This document shows positions 1 to 7,252 of a stretch of DNA of 15,631 nucleotides, one piece after another. The stretch covers positions 1 through 15,631 of the forward strand of contig CAZDQL010000124.1 in the NCBI GenBank assembly GCA_964507325.1, given 5' to 3'. How positions within the stretch are numbered: position 1 is the first letter of the stretch; every line of letters starts with the position of its first letter. This DNA comes from CAZDQL01 sp964507325 (GTDB lineage: Bacteria > Planctomycetota > UBA1135 > GCA-002686595). A model generated the notes under the pieces. That model saw nothing but the letters and a program-made list of their open reading frames with translations. It did not search any database and was not told the DNA's origin. Both the position numbers and the translations under genes were made by a program.

Positions 1-82
1 CGCGGGGGGGGGGGGGCTGGGGGGGGGGGGGTTTGTGGGGGGGGCGCTGTTACGCCCCGCGCACCACGCAGAACTCCCCCCC
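1..82. other. G-homopolymer-rich sequence at window edge
   Basis: Runs of 13 G (4-16), 13 G (19-31) and 8 G (37-44) are separated only by CT and TTTGT. Nothing else in the window resembles this. No gene is seen here; the first gene's stop lies just inside at 83-85. A sequencing or assembly artefact at a contig end is the likeliest explanation, since two-colour chemistry gives false G runs. A real G-quadruplex-forming tract is possible. Confidence 0.7.
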
Positions 83-973
83 TCACATCCACGCACCATC
101 GACGGCGAACGCGAATCCTCCCTGCAGGAGCCGCAACCGACCGCCGTGGTCGAGCAGCACCAGAGCTCCGGGAGTCACGCACAGAACCCCGCCCGCGCCC
201 CAGGGGAGCGCGGCCTCGAAGCCCGCGATCGGCAGCCTCTCGCCGCCGACCACCCAACACCCCCCGCCCCGGCCCTGGGGCACGACGCGACCCCGCTCCA
301 GGGCCAGGTCCACGCTCCCGATCGAGCGCCCCATCGGCGAGAGGAGGGACAGCACACCGCCCCCTTCGAGGGCCCACCACCCTCCTCGCGTCGCGGGAGC
401 CAGGGCCCACTCCCCGCCGGGGAGGACCGTCAGGGTGCGCGCGTCGCCAGCGGTCACACCCACCTCGACCCACTGCCCTCCGCGATCGCCGACCAGGGCG
501 CGCTCCCCTTGGATTGCCAGGGACACCGCTTGGGGTAGCTCGAGCAGGGTCTTGGTCACTCCGTCGCAGCCGACGCGGCAGAGCGAGATCATTCCCCCCG
601 CCCCGGCCAGGACCAGAGCCTCCCCTCGGGGGGTGACCTCGAGCGCGACGAGTGGTGGCAAGGGGACGTCCACCTCCGCCACGCCCGCGGTATCGACGAG
701 CAGCAGCCGATGCCGCCCCTGCGGTCGCCCATCGACGGCGCTCACCACCCAGGCCCGCCCGGACCCCGCCGCGGCGACGGCCACCGGCGAGCGCAGCTCC
801 ACCTCGAGCACCGGGTAGAGATCCCGATCGAGCCCCACCAGCCGATCGGCGCCGCGGTCACAGACCCAGAGCGCAAGGGCTCCGACGCCGGGCCGTGGCC
901 ACGCCAGAGGGGGAGGTGAGCGATGCCCCAGACCGGCCAAGGCGGTCAACAGCCCACACAGGAACCAGCGCAC
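83..973 (-). CDS. Exported beta-propeller-like (NHL/WD-type) protein of unknown function
   Basis: The 296-residue product starts at GTG 973, 48 nt downstream of the ogt stop on the same strand, so the two are probably co-transcribed. Residues 1-16 form a short hydrophobic signal-like segment (MRWFLCGLL...). The rest is short beta-strand-like blocks rich in Gly, Val and Leu, each with a turn such as CDRGADRLVGLD (38-49), VVSAVDG (76-82) and VVGGE (241-245). This is the texture of an NHL or WD-type propeller, but no repeat is clean enough to name a family. No catalytic motif is visible. The C-terminus ends at ...VDGAWM with a TGA at 83-85, close to the suspicious poly-G edge, so the last residues depend on assembly quality there. 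Function unknown. Confidence 0.6.
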   Translation of the reverse strand: MRWFLCGLLTALAGLGHRSPPPLAWPRPGVGALALWVCDRGADRLVGLDRDLYPVLEVELRSPVAVAAAGSGRAWVVSAVDGRPQGRHRLLLVDTAGVAEVDVPLPPLVALEVTPRGEALVLAGAGGMISLCRVGCDGVTKTLLELPQAVSLAIQGERALVGDRGGQWVEVGVTAGDARTLTVLPGGEWALAPATRGGWWALEGGGVLSLLSPMGRSIGSVDLALERGRVVPQGRGGGCWVVGGERLPIAGFEAALPWGAGGVLCVTPGALVLLDHGGRLRLLQGGFAFAVDGAWM

Positions 974-1021
974 ACCGCCTGGACCGGTCCGCCCTGCCGC
1001 GGGTTGCGGCCGCGCGATCCC

Positions 1022-1540
1022 TCACTCGAAGGGGAGCAGCGCGCCCTCGTGCTCGAGCAGGCGCCGCTTCCACCCCGCCCCTCCCGAGAAGCCCCCCAAT
1101 CCCCCGCTGGCCACCACCCGGTGGCAGGGGACGACGATCGGCAGGCTGTTCGCTCCATTCGCCTGCCCCACCGCCCGCGCCGTCCCCGGCGGACGGCCGA
1201 GCCGGCGAGCGAGGTCGCCGTAGGTGATCGTCCTCCCGTAGGGGATCGCGGTCAGCACCTCCCAGCAGTCGCGCTGGAAGCGGGTCCCCCTCAGGTCGAG
1301 CTCGAGATCGAAGCACCTCCGCTCGCCGCGCCCGTAGGCCTCGAGCTGCTCCGCGGCCGGCGCCAGTCCCGGCCCATCTGCGACCCGCCGCGCGCCGCCG
1401 GCGTGGCGCTCGCTCCAGCGGGCGAGGCGCTCCTCGGCCCCCGACGATCCGAGGTGCAGGAACACCAGTCCCCGATCACTCGCCGCCAGGAGCAGGGGTC
1501 CCAGGGCGGTTCGAGCCCAAGTCCAGCGCAGGATCTCCAT
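1022..1540 (-). CDS. ogt: Methylated-DNA--[protein]-cysteine S-methyltransferase (Ogt type)
   Basis: This suicide repair enzyme removes O6-alkyl groups from guanine by transferring them to its own cysteine. The diagnostic active site is IVVPCHRVV at residues 135-143, with acceptor Cys139 when counted from ATG 1540. The preceding helix-turn-helix-like segment (TAIPYGRTITYGDLA, 97-111) and RAVGQANGAN (122-131) are typical of the family's DNA-binding domain. At 172 residues it has the normal length for the stand-alone Ogt form, without an Ada N-terminal domain. A GTG at 1543 immediately precedes the ATG and is the alternative start. No Shine-Dalgarno sequence is seen; a TAGCAT box lies 24 nt upstream at 1570-1565. 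It is divergent from the ygfZ-like gene and probably leads a two-gene transcript with the propeller-like gene. Confidence 0.93.
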   Translation of the reverse strand: MEILRWTWARTALGPLLLAASDRGLVFLHLGSSGAEERLARWSERHAGGARRVADGPGLAPAAEQLEAYGRGERRCFDLELDLRGTRFQRDCWEVLTAIPYGRTITYGDLARRLGRPPGTARAVGQANGANSLPIVVPCHRVVASGGLGGFSGGAGWKRRLLEHEGALLPFE

Positions 1541-1564
1541 CACGGGGGGGCCAGAGGCGACGCC

Positions 1565-1622
1565 ATGCTACCTGGTGCCGAGTCCCGGGGAGGCACACTG
1601 AAGGGGGGCAGTCCAGTATCCT
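1565..1622. promoter_or_regulatory. Divergent promoter region between ogt and the ygfZ-like gene
   Basis: On the minus strand TAGCAT (1570-1565) lies 24 nt before the ogt ATG. On the plus strand TATCCT (1617-1622) lies 29 nt before the ygfZ-like GTG. Both fit a TA-N3-T -10 pattern. No clear TTGACA-like -35 hexamer is visible for either. This is inferred from sequence pattern and position only. Confidence 0.4.
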
Positions 1623-1651
1623 CGCCACGGACCTTCAGCCCCGAGATCCCC

Positions 1652-2725
1652 GTGAACGAACCCCGACTCCTCCCCCAGCATCGAGCAGCCGGCGCGCGCC
1701 TGACCTCCGACGGCACCCTCCTGACCTACGGGGACGTACCCGCCGAGTACGCGGCGGCGCGCGAGGGTTGCGTCCTCTTCGACGTCTGCACGCGGGGCGC
1801 AGTGCGGGTGACCGGGGCGGATGCCGAGTCGTTCCTGCACGCCACCACCTCGAACCAGGTCGCGGGGCTGGCCGTGGGGGCGGGGTGCCGCGCCCTGCTG
1901 CTCTCCTCCAAGGGCAAGGTGGAGCACGACTTCGACCTCTCGCGCACCGCCGCCGCCTTCCACCTCTCGACCCCTCCGGAACGCGGGCGAGGGCTGGTGG
2001 ACGCCCTGGAGCGCTACCGCTTCGCGGAGGCGGTGGAGCTCGAGGAGGCGACGGCGGATCACGCCCCCCTGGAGGTCACCGGGCCCGCGGCGGCCGACCT
2101 GCTCGAGCGCCTCTTGAACGCCCCACCCCCCAGCGAGCCGCACTGCGCGTCGCACGCCACCTTCGAAGGCGCTGCGCTGGTCGTCACACGCCTGCCCGTG
2201 GCGGGGCCCTGGGGGTGGCGCCTCGACGCCGGCGCGGGGGGGGTGGAGCTTCTCTGGCGCGCCCTGGTCGATGCAGGGGCGCGCCCTGCGGGCCTGGTGG
2301 TGCGCGACAGCCTGAGGATCGAGGAGGGGCGCGCGGAGTGGGGGCGCGACATCGACGACACGGTCTACCCCCAGGAGGCGCGCCTCGAAGAGGCCTACTC
2401 ACTCGAGAAGGGCTGCTTCGTGGGCCAGGAGGTGGTCTCCAAGATCGACACCTACGGCGGACTCAACAAGCGGCTGGTCGGTCTGCGCGTCGACCACGAC
2501 GATCCGGTCCCCGCGGGGACGCGACTGCTGCGCGAGGAGGGAGAGGGGGAGTGGCGCGACCTGGGGGTGGTCACGTCGTGGGCCTACTCCTTCGCCCTGG
2601 ACGGAGGAGCGGTGCTGGGCTTCGTGAAGCGCAAGCACCAAGAGGAGGGCACGCTCTTCCGCCTGGGGGAAGGGCCGGCGACGGCGCGCATCGTGGAGTT
2701 GCCGTTGACGACCGCGGCGCAGTAG
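1652..2725 (+). CDS. ygfZ: YgfZ/GcvT-family folate-binding protein (Fe-S cluster repair/assembly type)
   Basis: The 357-residue protein belongs to the aminomethyltransferase-like family. Residues 27-100 match the GcvT/YgfZ N-terminal fold (YGDVPAEYAAAREGC, then LFDV, FLHATTSNQV and LLLSSKGKV). The motif KGCFVGQE at 253-260 is the signature that separates YgfZ-like proteins (K-G-C-Y/F-x-G-Q-E) from true glycine-cleavage T protein. Characterised YgfZ proteins use folate to support maintenance or assembly of certain Fe-S enzymes in the cytoplasm. The reading frame is open far upstream, but GTG 1652 (MNEPRLLPQH) fits the family N-terminus; the upstream part lies antisense to ogt and is not coding. 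No strong Shine-Dalgarno sequence is present. No gcvH, gcvP or other glycine-cleavage gene is nearby, which also argues against GcvT. It ends only 3 nt from the convergent DUF3108 gene. Confidence 0.88.
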   Translation: MNEPRLLPQHRAAGARLTSDGTLLTYGDVPAEYAAAREGCVLFDVCTRGAVRVTGADAESFLHATTSNQVAGLAVGAGCRALLLSSKGKVEHDFDLSRTAAAFHLSTPPERGRGLVDALERYRFAEAVELEEATADHAPLEVTGPAAADLLERLLNAPPPSEPHCASHATFEGAALVVTRLPVAGPWGWRLDAGAGGVELLWRALVDAGARPAGLVVRDSLRIEEGRAEWGRDIDDTVYPQEARLEEAYSLEKGCFVGQEVVSKIDTYGGLNKRLVGLRVDHDDPVPAGTRLLREEGEGEWRDLGVVTSWAYSFALDGGAVLGFVKRKHQEEGTLFRLGEGPATARIVELPLTTAAQ

Positions 2726-2728
2726 AGC

Positions 2729-3751
2729 TCAGGGCAGGGGCTCGAACTCCTGCGGGACCCCCGAGTACTTCTCCAGCAAGAGCTCCACGTCCAGCTCGAA
2801 GGGCCCCGCGGGGACGACACCCTCGATCTTCACCGGCACCCCCGTGCGCTCCTCCATCCAGAAGGAGAGGCTGCCGTGGATCCCGAACAGCCCCCGGAAG
2901 CGCGTGTCCTCGTCCCCGTCGGCACGCTTGGGATCGAGCTTGACCTCGCGGCAGTGGAAGACCCCCGCCGGCGTCTCGACGTCGCGCCGCTTCGCCAGGG
3001 TCAGGGTGACGTCCCACCAGGTCCTCTTGTCGAGCAAGGGGAAGGCCATTCCTCGGTGCCCCTCGCGCACCATCGTGCGGGCGAGGTGGATGGCGCTCAG
3101 CATGTCGACGCCGGCCTCGGGGGACTCCTGCATCTCGGGGCGGCGCCAGATGCGGTGCTCGGCGCGCTTGCACTTCTTGCAGTGGTGGTCCGACGAGAAG
3201 GGCCAGGTGCCCTCCATCATGTGCTCGGGACGCTCGCACCCCTTGCAGTGTCGATCGCTCCGATACCAGGACATCGCCTTGCCTTCCCGACGCCCGTACA
3301 TCAGCTCGCGCTTGCGGTTCTCGCTGCCCGTCTGAGTGTCCCGGTAGATCACGCGTGGCCAGACCTGGGGCAGGATGCGCGCCTCGATCACGTGATCGAC
3401 GTGGTAGTTCAGGTACCCCCCACTCGCATGGCCTCGGATCCACCCGACCTTCTTCTTGGAGCCCGCGGGATCGGCGGAAGCCAGACCCGCGCGGAAGAGA
3501 TCGGTCCCGGCGCTGAGGCCGAAGGTCCCCACCCGAGTCTCCCCCACCAGGGCCAAGTCGACCGACACCTCGAACTCGAGCATCTCGTCGACGGGCAGGG
3601 TGAAGCCGAGCTCGCGACCCCGTTCGACGACGAGGCCGGTCGAGACCGCTGCACCCTCTCCCTCCGGCCCATTGGCGGTGGGCGGGTCGTCCGTGGGACC
3701 GTCGAGTCCCAGGGGGAGGAGGATCAGGAGTCGGACCAGGTGAGCCTGCAT
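2729..3751 (-). CDS. Exported DUF3108-type protein with two inserted CxxCx4H modules
   Basis: The 340-residue protein has an N-terminal hydrophobic stretch (VRLLILLPLGLDG) consistent with export. The C-terminal half reads like DUF3108: DMLSAIHLARTMVREG (216-231), a block with TWWDVTLTL, then PAGVFHCREVKL (261-272), SFWMEERTGVPVKIE (296-310) and a final VPAGPFELDVELLL strand. DUF3108 proteins are predicted envelope proteins of unknown function. Unusual here is an inserted segment at about 163-201 holding HCKGCERPEH (168-177) and HCKKCKRAEH (190-199). These are two near-identical H-C-x2-C-x4-H units spaced 22 residues apart, which look like metal-binding knuckles. The gene follows leucine dehydrogenase with a 33-nt gap and is probably co-transcribed with it. 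Its stop is 3 nt from that of the convergent ygfZ-like gene. Confidence 0.8.
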   Translation of the reverse strand: MQAHLVRLLILLPLGLDGPTDDPPTANGPEGEGAAVSTGLVVERGRELGFTLPVDEMLEFEVSVDLALVGETRVGTFGLSAGTDLFRAGLASADPAGSKKKVGWIRGHASGGYLNYHVDHVIEARILPQVWPRVIYRDTQTGSENRKRELMYGRREGKAMSWYRSDRHCKGCERPEHMMEGTWPFSSDHHCKKCKRAEHRIWRRPEMQESPEAGVDMLSAIHLARTMVREGHRGMAFPLLDKRTWWDVTLTLAKRRDVETPAGVFHCREVKLDPKRADGDEDTRFRGLFGIHGSLSFWMEERTGVPVKIEGVVPAGPFELDVELLLEKYSGVPQEFEPLP

Positions 3752-3784
3752 AGGAAGCCTCGATAAGGGATCCCCGGACTCACT

Positions 3785-4831
3785 TCAAGAAGCGCGCCAG
3801 GAGGCGATGCGCTCCTCCGCCTCGCGCACCGCCACTCGGCCGGGGGGGGCGTCCTCCTCCCGGGCCCGCTCGAGGACCAGGCCCAGGCTGGTTCCGATGC
3901 GCTCGCCGATCGCTCCCACCGGCTCCCGGCGCCCTTCCAGGTGGAAGATCGTGCCGCGGATCAGGGCTCCCGAGTTCACGAGGAAGTCGGGAGCGTAGAG
4001 AATCCCCCGCTCGTGCAGGAGATCGCCGTGGAGGGGGTTCGCCAGGACGTTGTTGGCCGCCCCGGCGACGACCCGGCAGCTCAGCCGCTCGAGGGTGAGA
4101 TCGTGGATCACCCCTCCCAGGGCGCAGGGCGCGTAGACGTCGCAGGGCGCGGCGACCGCCACCGCGGGGTCGAGGAGCTCGATCCCCAATTCCTGCGCCA
4201 CCCTCTCGGCTCGCTCGGCGTCGAGCTCCGCCGCGAGCACCGTGGCTCCTTGATCGACCAGCCTGCGGGCCAAGAGCGACCCCACGGCCCCCAATCCCTG
4301 CACCACCACCCTGCGGCGAGGCCAATCGGGCTCCCCGTCCAGGTGGGCGAGGGCGGCCTGCATGCCGCGGTAGACCCCCTCGGAGGTGGCCTCGGCCAGC
4401 TCCCCGGGACCCTTGGGCCCCGGATCGGTCACGAAACGGGTGCGCGCGGCCATCCACCCCAGGGCGTCCGGCCCGGTGCCCACGTCGGGGCCGGTGTAGA
4501 AGCGGCCGGCGAGTCGCTCGACCGCGTCCCCCAGGTAGGCGTAGGCGGCGGGCCAGTCCACCCCCTCGCGCTCCATGACGACCACCTTGGCGCCGCCGGC
4601 GGAGAGCTCCGCCAAGGCGCACTTGTGGGTCATGGCGCGCGCCAGGCGCAGGCAATCCCTGAGCGCCTGCTTCTCGTCCCGGTACTGCCAGCGGCGTACA
4701 CCCCCGAAGGCGGGGCCGAGGACCGTGTCGTGGATGCCGAGGAAGGCGCGCAGGCCCGAACGACGGTCGTGCAGGGCGATCAGCTCCTCGAAGCCCTCGC
4801 GGGCCATGGCGTCGAGCAGGTGGATGGACAT
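3785..4831 (-). CDS. ldh: Leucine dehydrogenase (Glu/Leu/Phe/Val dehydrogenase family)
   Basis: This cytoplasmic enzyme catalyses NAD-dependent reversible oxidative deamination of branched-chain amino acids to 2-oxo acids. Counted from ATG 4831 (348 residues), the N-terminal domain has SGLRAFLGIHDTVLGPAFGG, then MTHK with substrate-binding Lys70, AGGAK with catalytic Lys82, and TGPDVGT with catalytic Asp116. The nucleotide-binding domain has the Rossmann motif VQGLGAVG (177-184), then GAANNVLA and YAPDFLVNSGALI, all expected for LeuDH. The length matches the smaller LeuDH/PheDH branch rather than GDH (about 420-450). ATG 4831 (MSIHLLDAM) aligns with known LeuDH N-termini. An in-frame GTG at 4855 lies only 11 nt below a TAGGAT box and could be a leaderless start that adds eight residues. 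PheDH or ValDH activity cannot be excluded. Confidence 0.92.
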   Translation of the reverse strand: MSIHLLDAMAREGFEELIALHDRRSGLRAFLGIHDTVLGPAFGGVRRWQYRDEKQALRDCLRLARAMTHKCALAELSAGGAKVVVMEREGVDWPAAYAYLGDAVERLAGRFYTGPDVGTGPDALGWMAARTRFVTDPGPKGPGELAEATSEGVYRGMQAALAHLDGEPDWPRRRVVVQGLGAVGSLLARRLVDQGATVLAAELDAERAERVAQELGIELLDPAVAVAAPCDVYAPCALGGVIHDLTLERLSCRVVAGAANNVLANPLHGDLLHERGILYAPDFLVNSGALIRGTIFHLEGRREPVGAIGERIGTSLGLVLERAREEDAPPGRVAVREAEERIASWRAS

Positions 4832-4865
4832 CGGGGTTTCGGGCCGTGGGGGCACGGGTCGGGCT

Positions 4866-4872
4866 TATCCTA
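4866..4872. promoter_or_regulatory. Symmetric -10 box between leucine dehydrogenase and HEAT lipoprotein genes
   Basis: The heptamer TATCCTA reads TATCCT on the plus strand (4866-4871) and TAGGAT on the minus strand (4872-4867). Both fit TA-N3-T, so one site could fire both ways. On the minus strand it is 11 nt from GTG 4855 and 35 nt from ATG 4831. On the plus strand it is 108 nt from ATG 4980. No -35 element is recognisable. Inference from pattern only. Confidence 0.4.
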
Positions 4873-4979
4873 CCCTGCTCCCAGCCCGGTAGTGGAGGGG
4901 CCGACCGGGGCGGATTCCGACCGACCCGGGAAGGATGCCCCCCTTCCCTCGTCCCATCCCCGTCCCAGCCAGCAGCGCC

Positions 4980-5921
4980 ATGAACCGCCCCTTGCTCACC
5001 CTCGTAGCGTGCCTCTGCCTCGGAGCCTGCACCGCCCCCGGCGGCGGATCCGGCGGGCCAACGGACGCCGAGCGGGAACGCATGCGCGTGGAAGCCTACA
5101 ACCAGCAAGCCATCCGCAGCCGCGATTCGATCGGCGGCTACCTGCTGCAGCTCGATCGGTCGATCCAGCAGTGGAACCAGCTCTTCCTCGACGGCAAGGC
5201 GACCAACGACGCCCGCAAGCTGAAGGGTCTGTACCAGTCGATCGGCGAGCGGACGCGCAAGCTCTTCTTCGAGATCGTAGAGCAGCTCGAGAGCGGTCCG
5301 ATCCAGAACCGCAGGGTGGCCGCCGCGGCCCTGGGCTTCGTGGGACAGGAGGATGCGCTCAGCCCCCTGCTCAACGCCCTCACCGACCCCGACGAGACGG
5401 TGTGCGCCAACGCCCTGCTGAGCCTGGCGGTCCTGGGCGATGCGCGGACCCCCACCGGCTCCCTGGCGCACCACCTGAGGTTCGGCGCCTCCCCTCGCCT
5501 GCGCAACAACGCCGCGTTGGCCCTGCTCGAGGTCCTGCGCGTGGGTGGGGACGGCGGAGACGAGGTGGTCAAGGCGGCCCGGGAGGCCCTGGTGGACGAC
5601 GACCCCGGGGTCCGCACGCACGCCGCGCTGATCCTGGCCCACCAACGCGACGTGGCCTCGATCGAGAGCCTCGCCCTGCAATTGGGAGGGGACTCGACGA
5701 ACAGCGCGGCGATGGCCGCCGGGCGTGCCCTGGCCTACATCGGGTCGAAGGAGCTGCCCTACCAGGGGCAGTGCGCCCGGGCGCTGGCGGCCTCCCTCTC
5801 CCGGGTCGAGCCGATGGTCAAGGCCTCGGTCCTGTCCGACCTGGCGAAGCTGGCGGGGAAGCGCTACGCGAAGGACGAGGACTGGGTCATCTGGGCCCAC
5901 CGGCTGCCTCCGGGCCCCTGA
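4980..5921 (+). CDS. HEAT-repeat lipoprotein
   Basis: The 313-residue product has a lipoprotein signal peptide (MNRPLLTLVACLCLGAC), with lipobox LGAC and lipidated Cys17, followed by a Gly/Pro/Ser-rich tether to about residue 27. The body is alpha-helical: a charged helix at about 30-105, then HEAT-like helix pairs such as NRRVAAAALGFVGQEDALSPLL (110-131), LTDPDETVCANALLSLAVLGD (134-154), SPRLRNNAALALLEVL (171-186) and DPGVRTHAALILAHQRD (208-224). HEAT repeats are protein-interaction scaffolds, so a role as an envelope-anchored adaptor is plausible but not shown. ATG 4980 is chosen because it starts directly on the signal peptide; the upstream in-frame ATG at 4935 would add 15 Pro-rich residues in front. 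A second exported-protein gene begins 41 nt downstream on the same strand. Confidence 0.85.
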   Translation: MNRPLLTLVACLCLGACTAPGGGSGGPTDAERERMRVEAYNQQAIRSRDSIGGYLLQLDRSIQQWNQLFLDGKATNDARKLKGLYQSIGERTRKLFFEIVEQLESGPIQNRRVAAAALGFVGQEDALSPLLNALTDPDETVCANALLSLAVLGDARTPTGSLAHHLRFGASPRLRNNAALALLEVLRVGGDGGDEVVKAAREALVDDDPGVRTHAALILAHQRDVASIESLALQLGGDSTNSAAMAAGRALAYIGSKELPYQGQCARALAASLSRVEPMVKASVLSDLAKLAGKRYAKDEDWVIWAHRLPPGP

Positions 5922-5946
5922 GACCTCGGAGCTCTGCGTCTTCGGG

Positions 5947-5952
5947 TACGGT
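5947..5952 (+). promoter_or_regulatory. Possible -10 box TACGGT close to the start codon
   Basis: TACGGT fits TA-N3-T and ends 10 nt before ATG 5963, a distance at which the transcript would begin at or near the start codon. A GGAG at 5956-5959 is only 3 nt from the ATG, short for a Shine-Dalgarno sequence. Promoter and RBS readings compete here, and the upstream lipoprotein gene could also supply transcription. Confidence 0.3.
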
Positions 5953-5962
5953 GAAGGAGCCG

Positions 5963-7096
5963 ATGCAGCTCCTCCTCCTCCTTCTGGCCGCCGTTCCCGC
6001 GCTCCAGGACACCCCTGACCCGGCTCCGGAGCGGCCGCCCCAGGCGCGCAAGCTCGCTGGGCTCTGGGGCGTCGCGGTCAGCTCGCGCGTGGTCTTCCGC
6101 TCGGCGCCCGACCGCCCCCACCGCCTGGTGGTCGAGTACGCCTTCCCCGAACGCGCCCGCAGCCTGCTGGCCCCGGAAGAGGGGCGGGCGACGAACCGTC
6201 GCTTGCACTTCCGCTTCGGCGGGGAGCTCCTCTCGATCGAGCCCCGCCAAGCGCGCAGCAGCGCGGTCGCCGAGCCGGCTCGCAGCTGGGGACTCCGGGA
6301 GCTCGAGTTGCGCCGCGCCGTGCTCCTGTGGCCCGACGGGTTCGAGTGGCGGGAACGGGCGGGGGAGGCCGGCCGCTGGGCGGACCTCGGGGAGTTGGGC
6401 AGCCTGCGCGCGTGCTGCGCCGCTGGAGAGGAGCGGCCGACCGCCATCGAGGCCCTCGATGCCGAGGGGGTCTGTCGCGCGGCGCTGCGGGAGATCGACT
6501 GGCGCCGGAGCGCGAGGCGGCATTGGCCTCGAACGATGGTGATGTCGTCGGAGGGGGAGGCCCTGTGGGACGAGACGGTCCTGGCCGTGGATCCGCGCGT
6601 GCGCTTCATCGACGCCTACTTCATCCCCCCCGACCGCCGCGAGCTGGGAAGCGCCCGCAGGACCGGCACGCTGCGCGCCCTCGACCTGCCGCGCTGCTTC
6701 TGGCGCCGCGTACCCCTCGAGGAGGGGCTCGACATCCAGCAGGCCACGGCCGCGGCGGACGCCCTGATCGCCCGGGAGCTCGCCACCGAAGGGGCCCCAC
6801 CGGTGGATCGCTCCCCCTACCTCGCCCTCGACTCCGCGGCCCGACCCCGCGCCATCCTCCTGCGCCTGCGCGAGGCGGGGATCGGCCCCCCCCCGAAGGG
6901 GTACGTGGAGGCTCCCCCCCGTCCCGCCCTGGGACGCCCCCTCGGATCCGCCACGGACTGCGGCCCGGCGGATCTGGAGGCCCTGCGGGCCGCTGCCGGC
7001 GAGGACCTGGAACGGGCCTCGGAGCCGTTCCTGCGGATCCGCCCCCCCGGCGGGGGGACGCGCCGGGCGGAGGTGGTGCTGCCGCTGGGGGGCTGA
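5963..7096 (+). CDS. Exported protein of unknown function
   Basis: I do not recognise a family for this 377-residue protein. It begins with a compact signal peptide (MQLLLLLLAAVPAL) followed at once by QDTPDPAPERPP, a proline-rich mature N-terminus with Gln15 near the likely cleavage point. The body is Arg/Glu-rich with alternating beta-like blocks (HRLVVEYAF 53-61, LHFRFGGELLSI 81-92, AVLLWPDGFEWR 119-130). A CC pair lies at 151-152 with further Cys at 171, 245 and 333, so disulfides are possible if it is periplasmic. No catalytic signature is visible. The frame is open for about 2 kb upstream, but that part is antisense to leucine dehydrogenase or overlaps the lipoprotein gene. ATG 5963 starts directly on the signal peptide. 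It lies 41 nt after the HEAT lipoprotein stop. Confidence 0.75.
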   Translation: MQLLLLLLAAVPALQDTPDPAPERPPQARKLAGLWGVAVSSRVVFRSAPDRPHRLVVEYAFPERARSLLAPEEGRATNRRLHFRFGGELLSIEPRQARSSAVAEPARSWGLRELELRRAVLLWPDGFEWRERAGEAGRWADLGELGSLRACCAAGEERPTAIEALDAEGVCRAALREIDWRRSARRHWPRTMVMSSEGEALWDETVLAVDPRVRFIDAYFIPPDRRELGSARRTGTLRALDLPRCFWRRVPLEEGLDIQQATAAADALIARELATEGAPPVDRSPYLALDSAARPRAILLRLREAGIGPPPKGYVEAPPRPALGRPLGSATDCGPADLEALRAAAGEDLERASEPFLRIRPPGGGTRRAEVVLPLGG

Positions 7097-7134
7097 ACGG
7101 CCTGTTCTCGGGGGAGGGCACGGACCGGGACGGA

Positions 7135-7150
7135 GGGGGACAGGTCCCCC
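7135..7150 (+). terminator. Short GC hairpin after the exported-protein gene
   Basis: GGGGGA (7135-7140) and TCCCCC (7145-7150) can form a 6-bp stem with loop CAGG, about 40 nt after the stop at 7096. No T-tract follows, so it is at best a weak or Rho-assisted terminator. The rest of 7097-7252 holds GC-rich sequence and the start region of the next gene. Confidence 0.3.
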
Positions 7151-7252
7151 CGAAAGCCCCCCCAGAGGACCCTGGCGGGGCCCACCGGTCTGCGGCACCC
7201 TTGTTGCATGAGGGCCCTGGTCGTACTCCTGCGGAGCCCCCGGAGAATCCCG

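Noticed and set aside
923..1651. Upstream extension of the ygfZ-like gene
   Set aside because: It is antisense to ogt and Pro/Arg-rich; the family N-terminus begins at GTG 1652.
1652..2725. Annotation as glycine-cleavage T protein (GcvT)
   Set aside because: The KGCFVGQE motif and the lack of other glycine-cleavage genes favour the YgfZ branch.
3780..5900. 706-codon minus-strand open frame covering leucine dehydrogenase and the region antisense to the HEAT lipoprotein
   Set aside because: It overlaps two well-supported genes; its product is Arg/Gly/Pro/Ala-rich without domains. Long spurious frames are expected at this GC content.
3941..5962. Upstream extension of the exported-protein gene at 5963
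   Set aside because: It runs antisense to leucine dehydrogenase and through the lipoprotein gene, with no protein-like features. A signal peptide begins at 5963.
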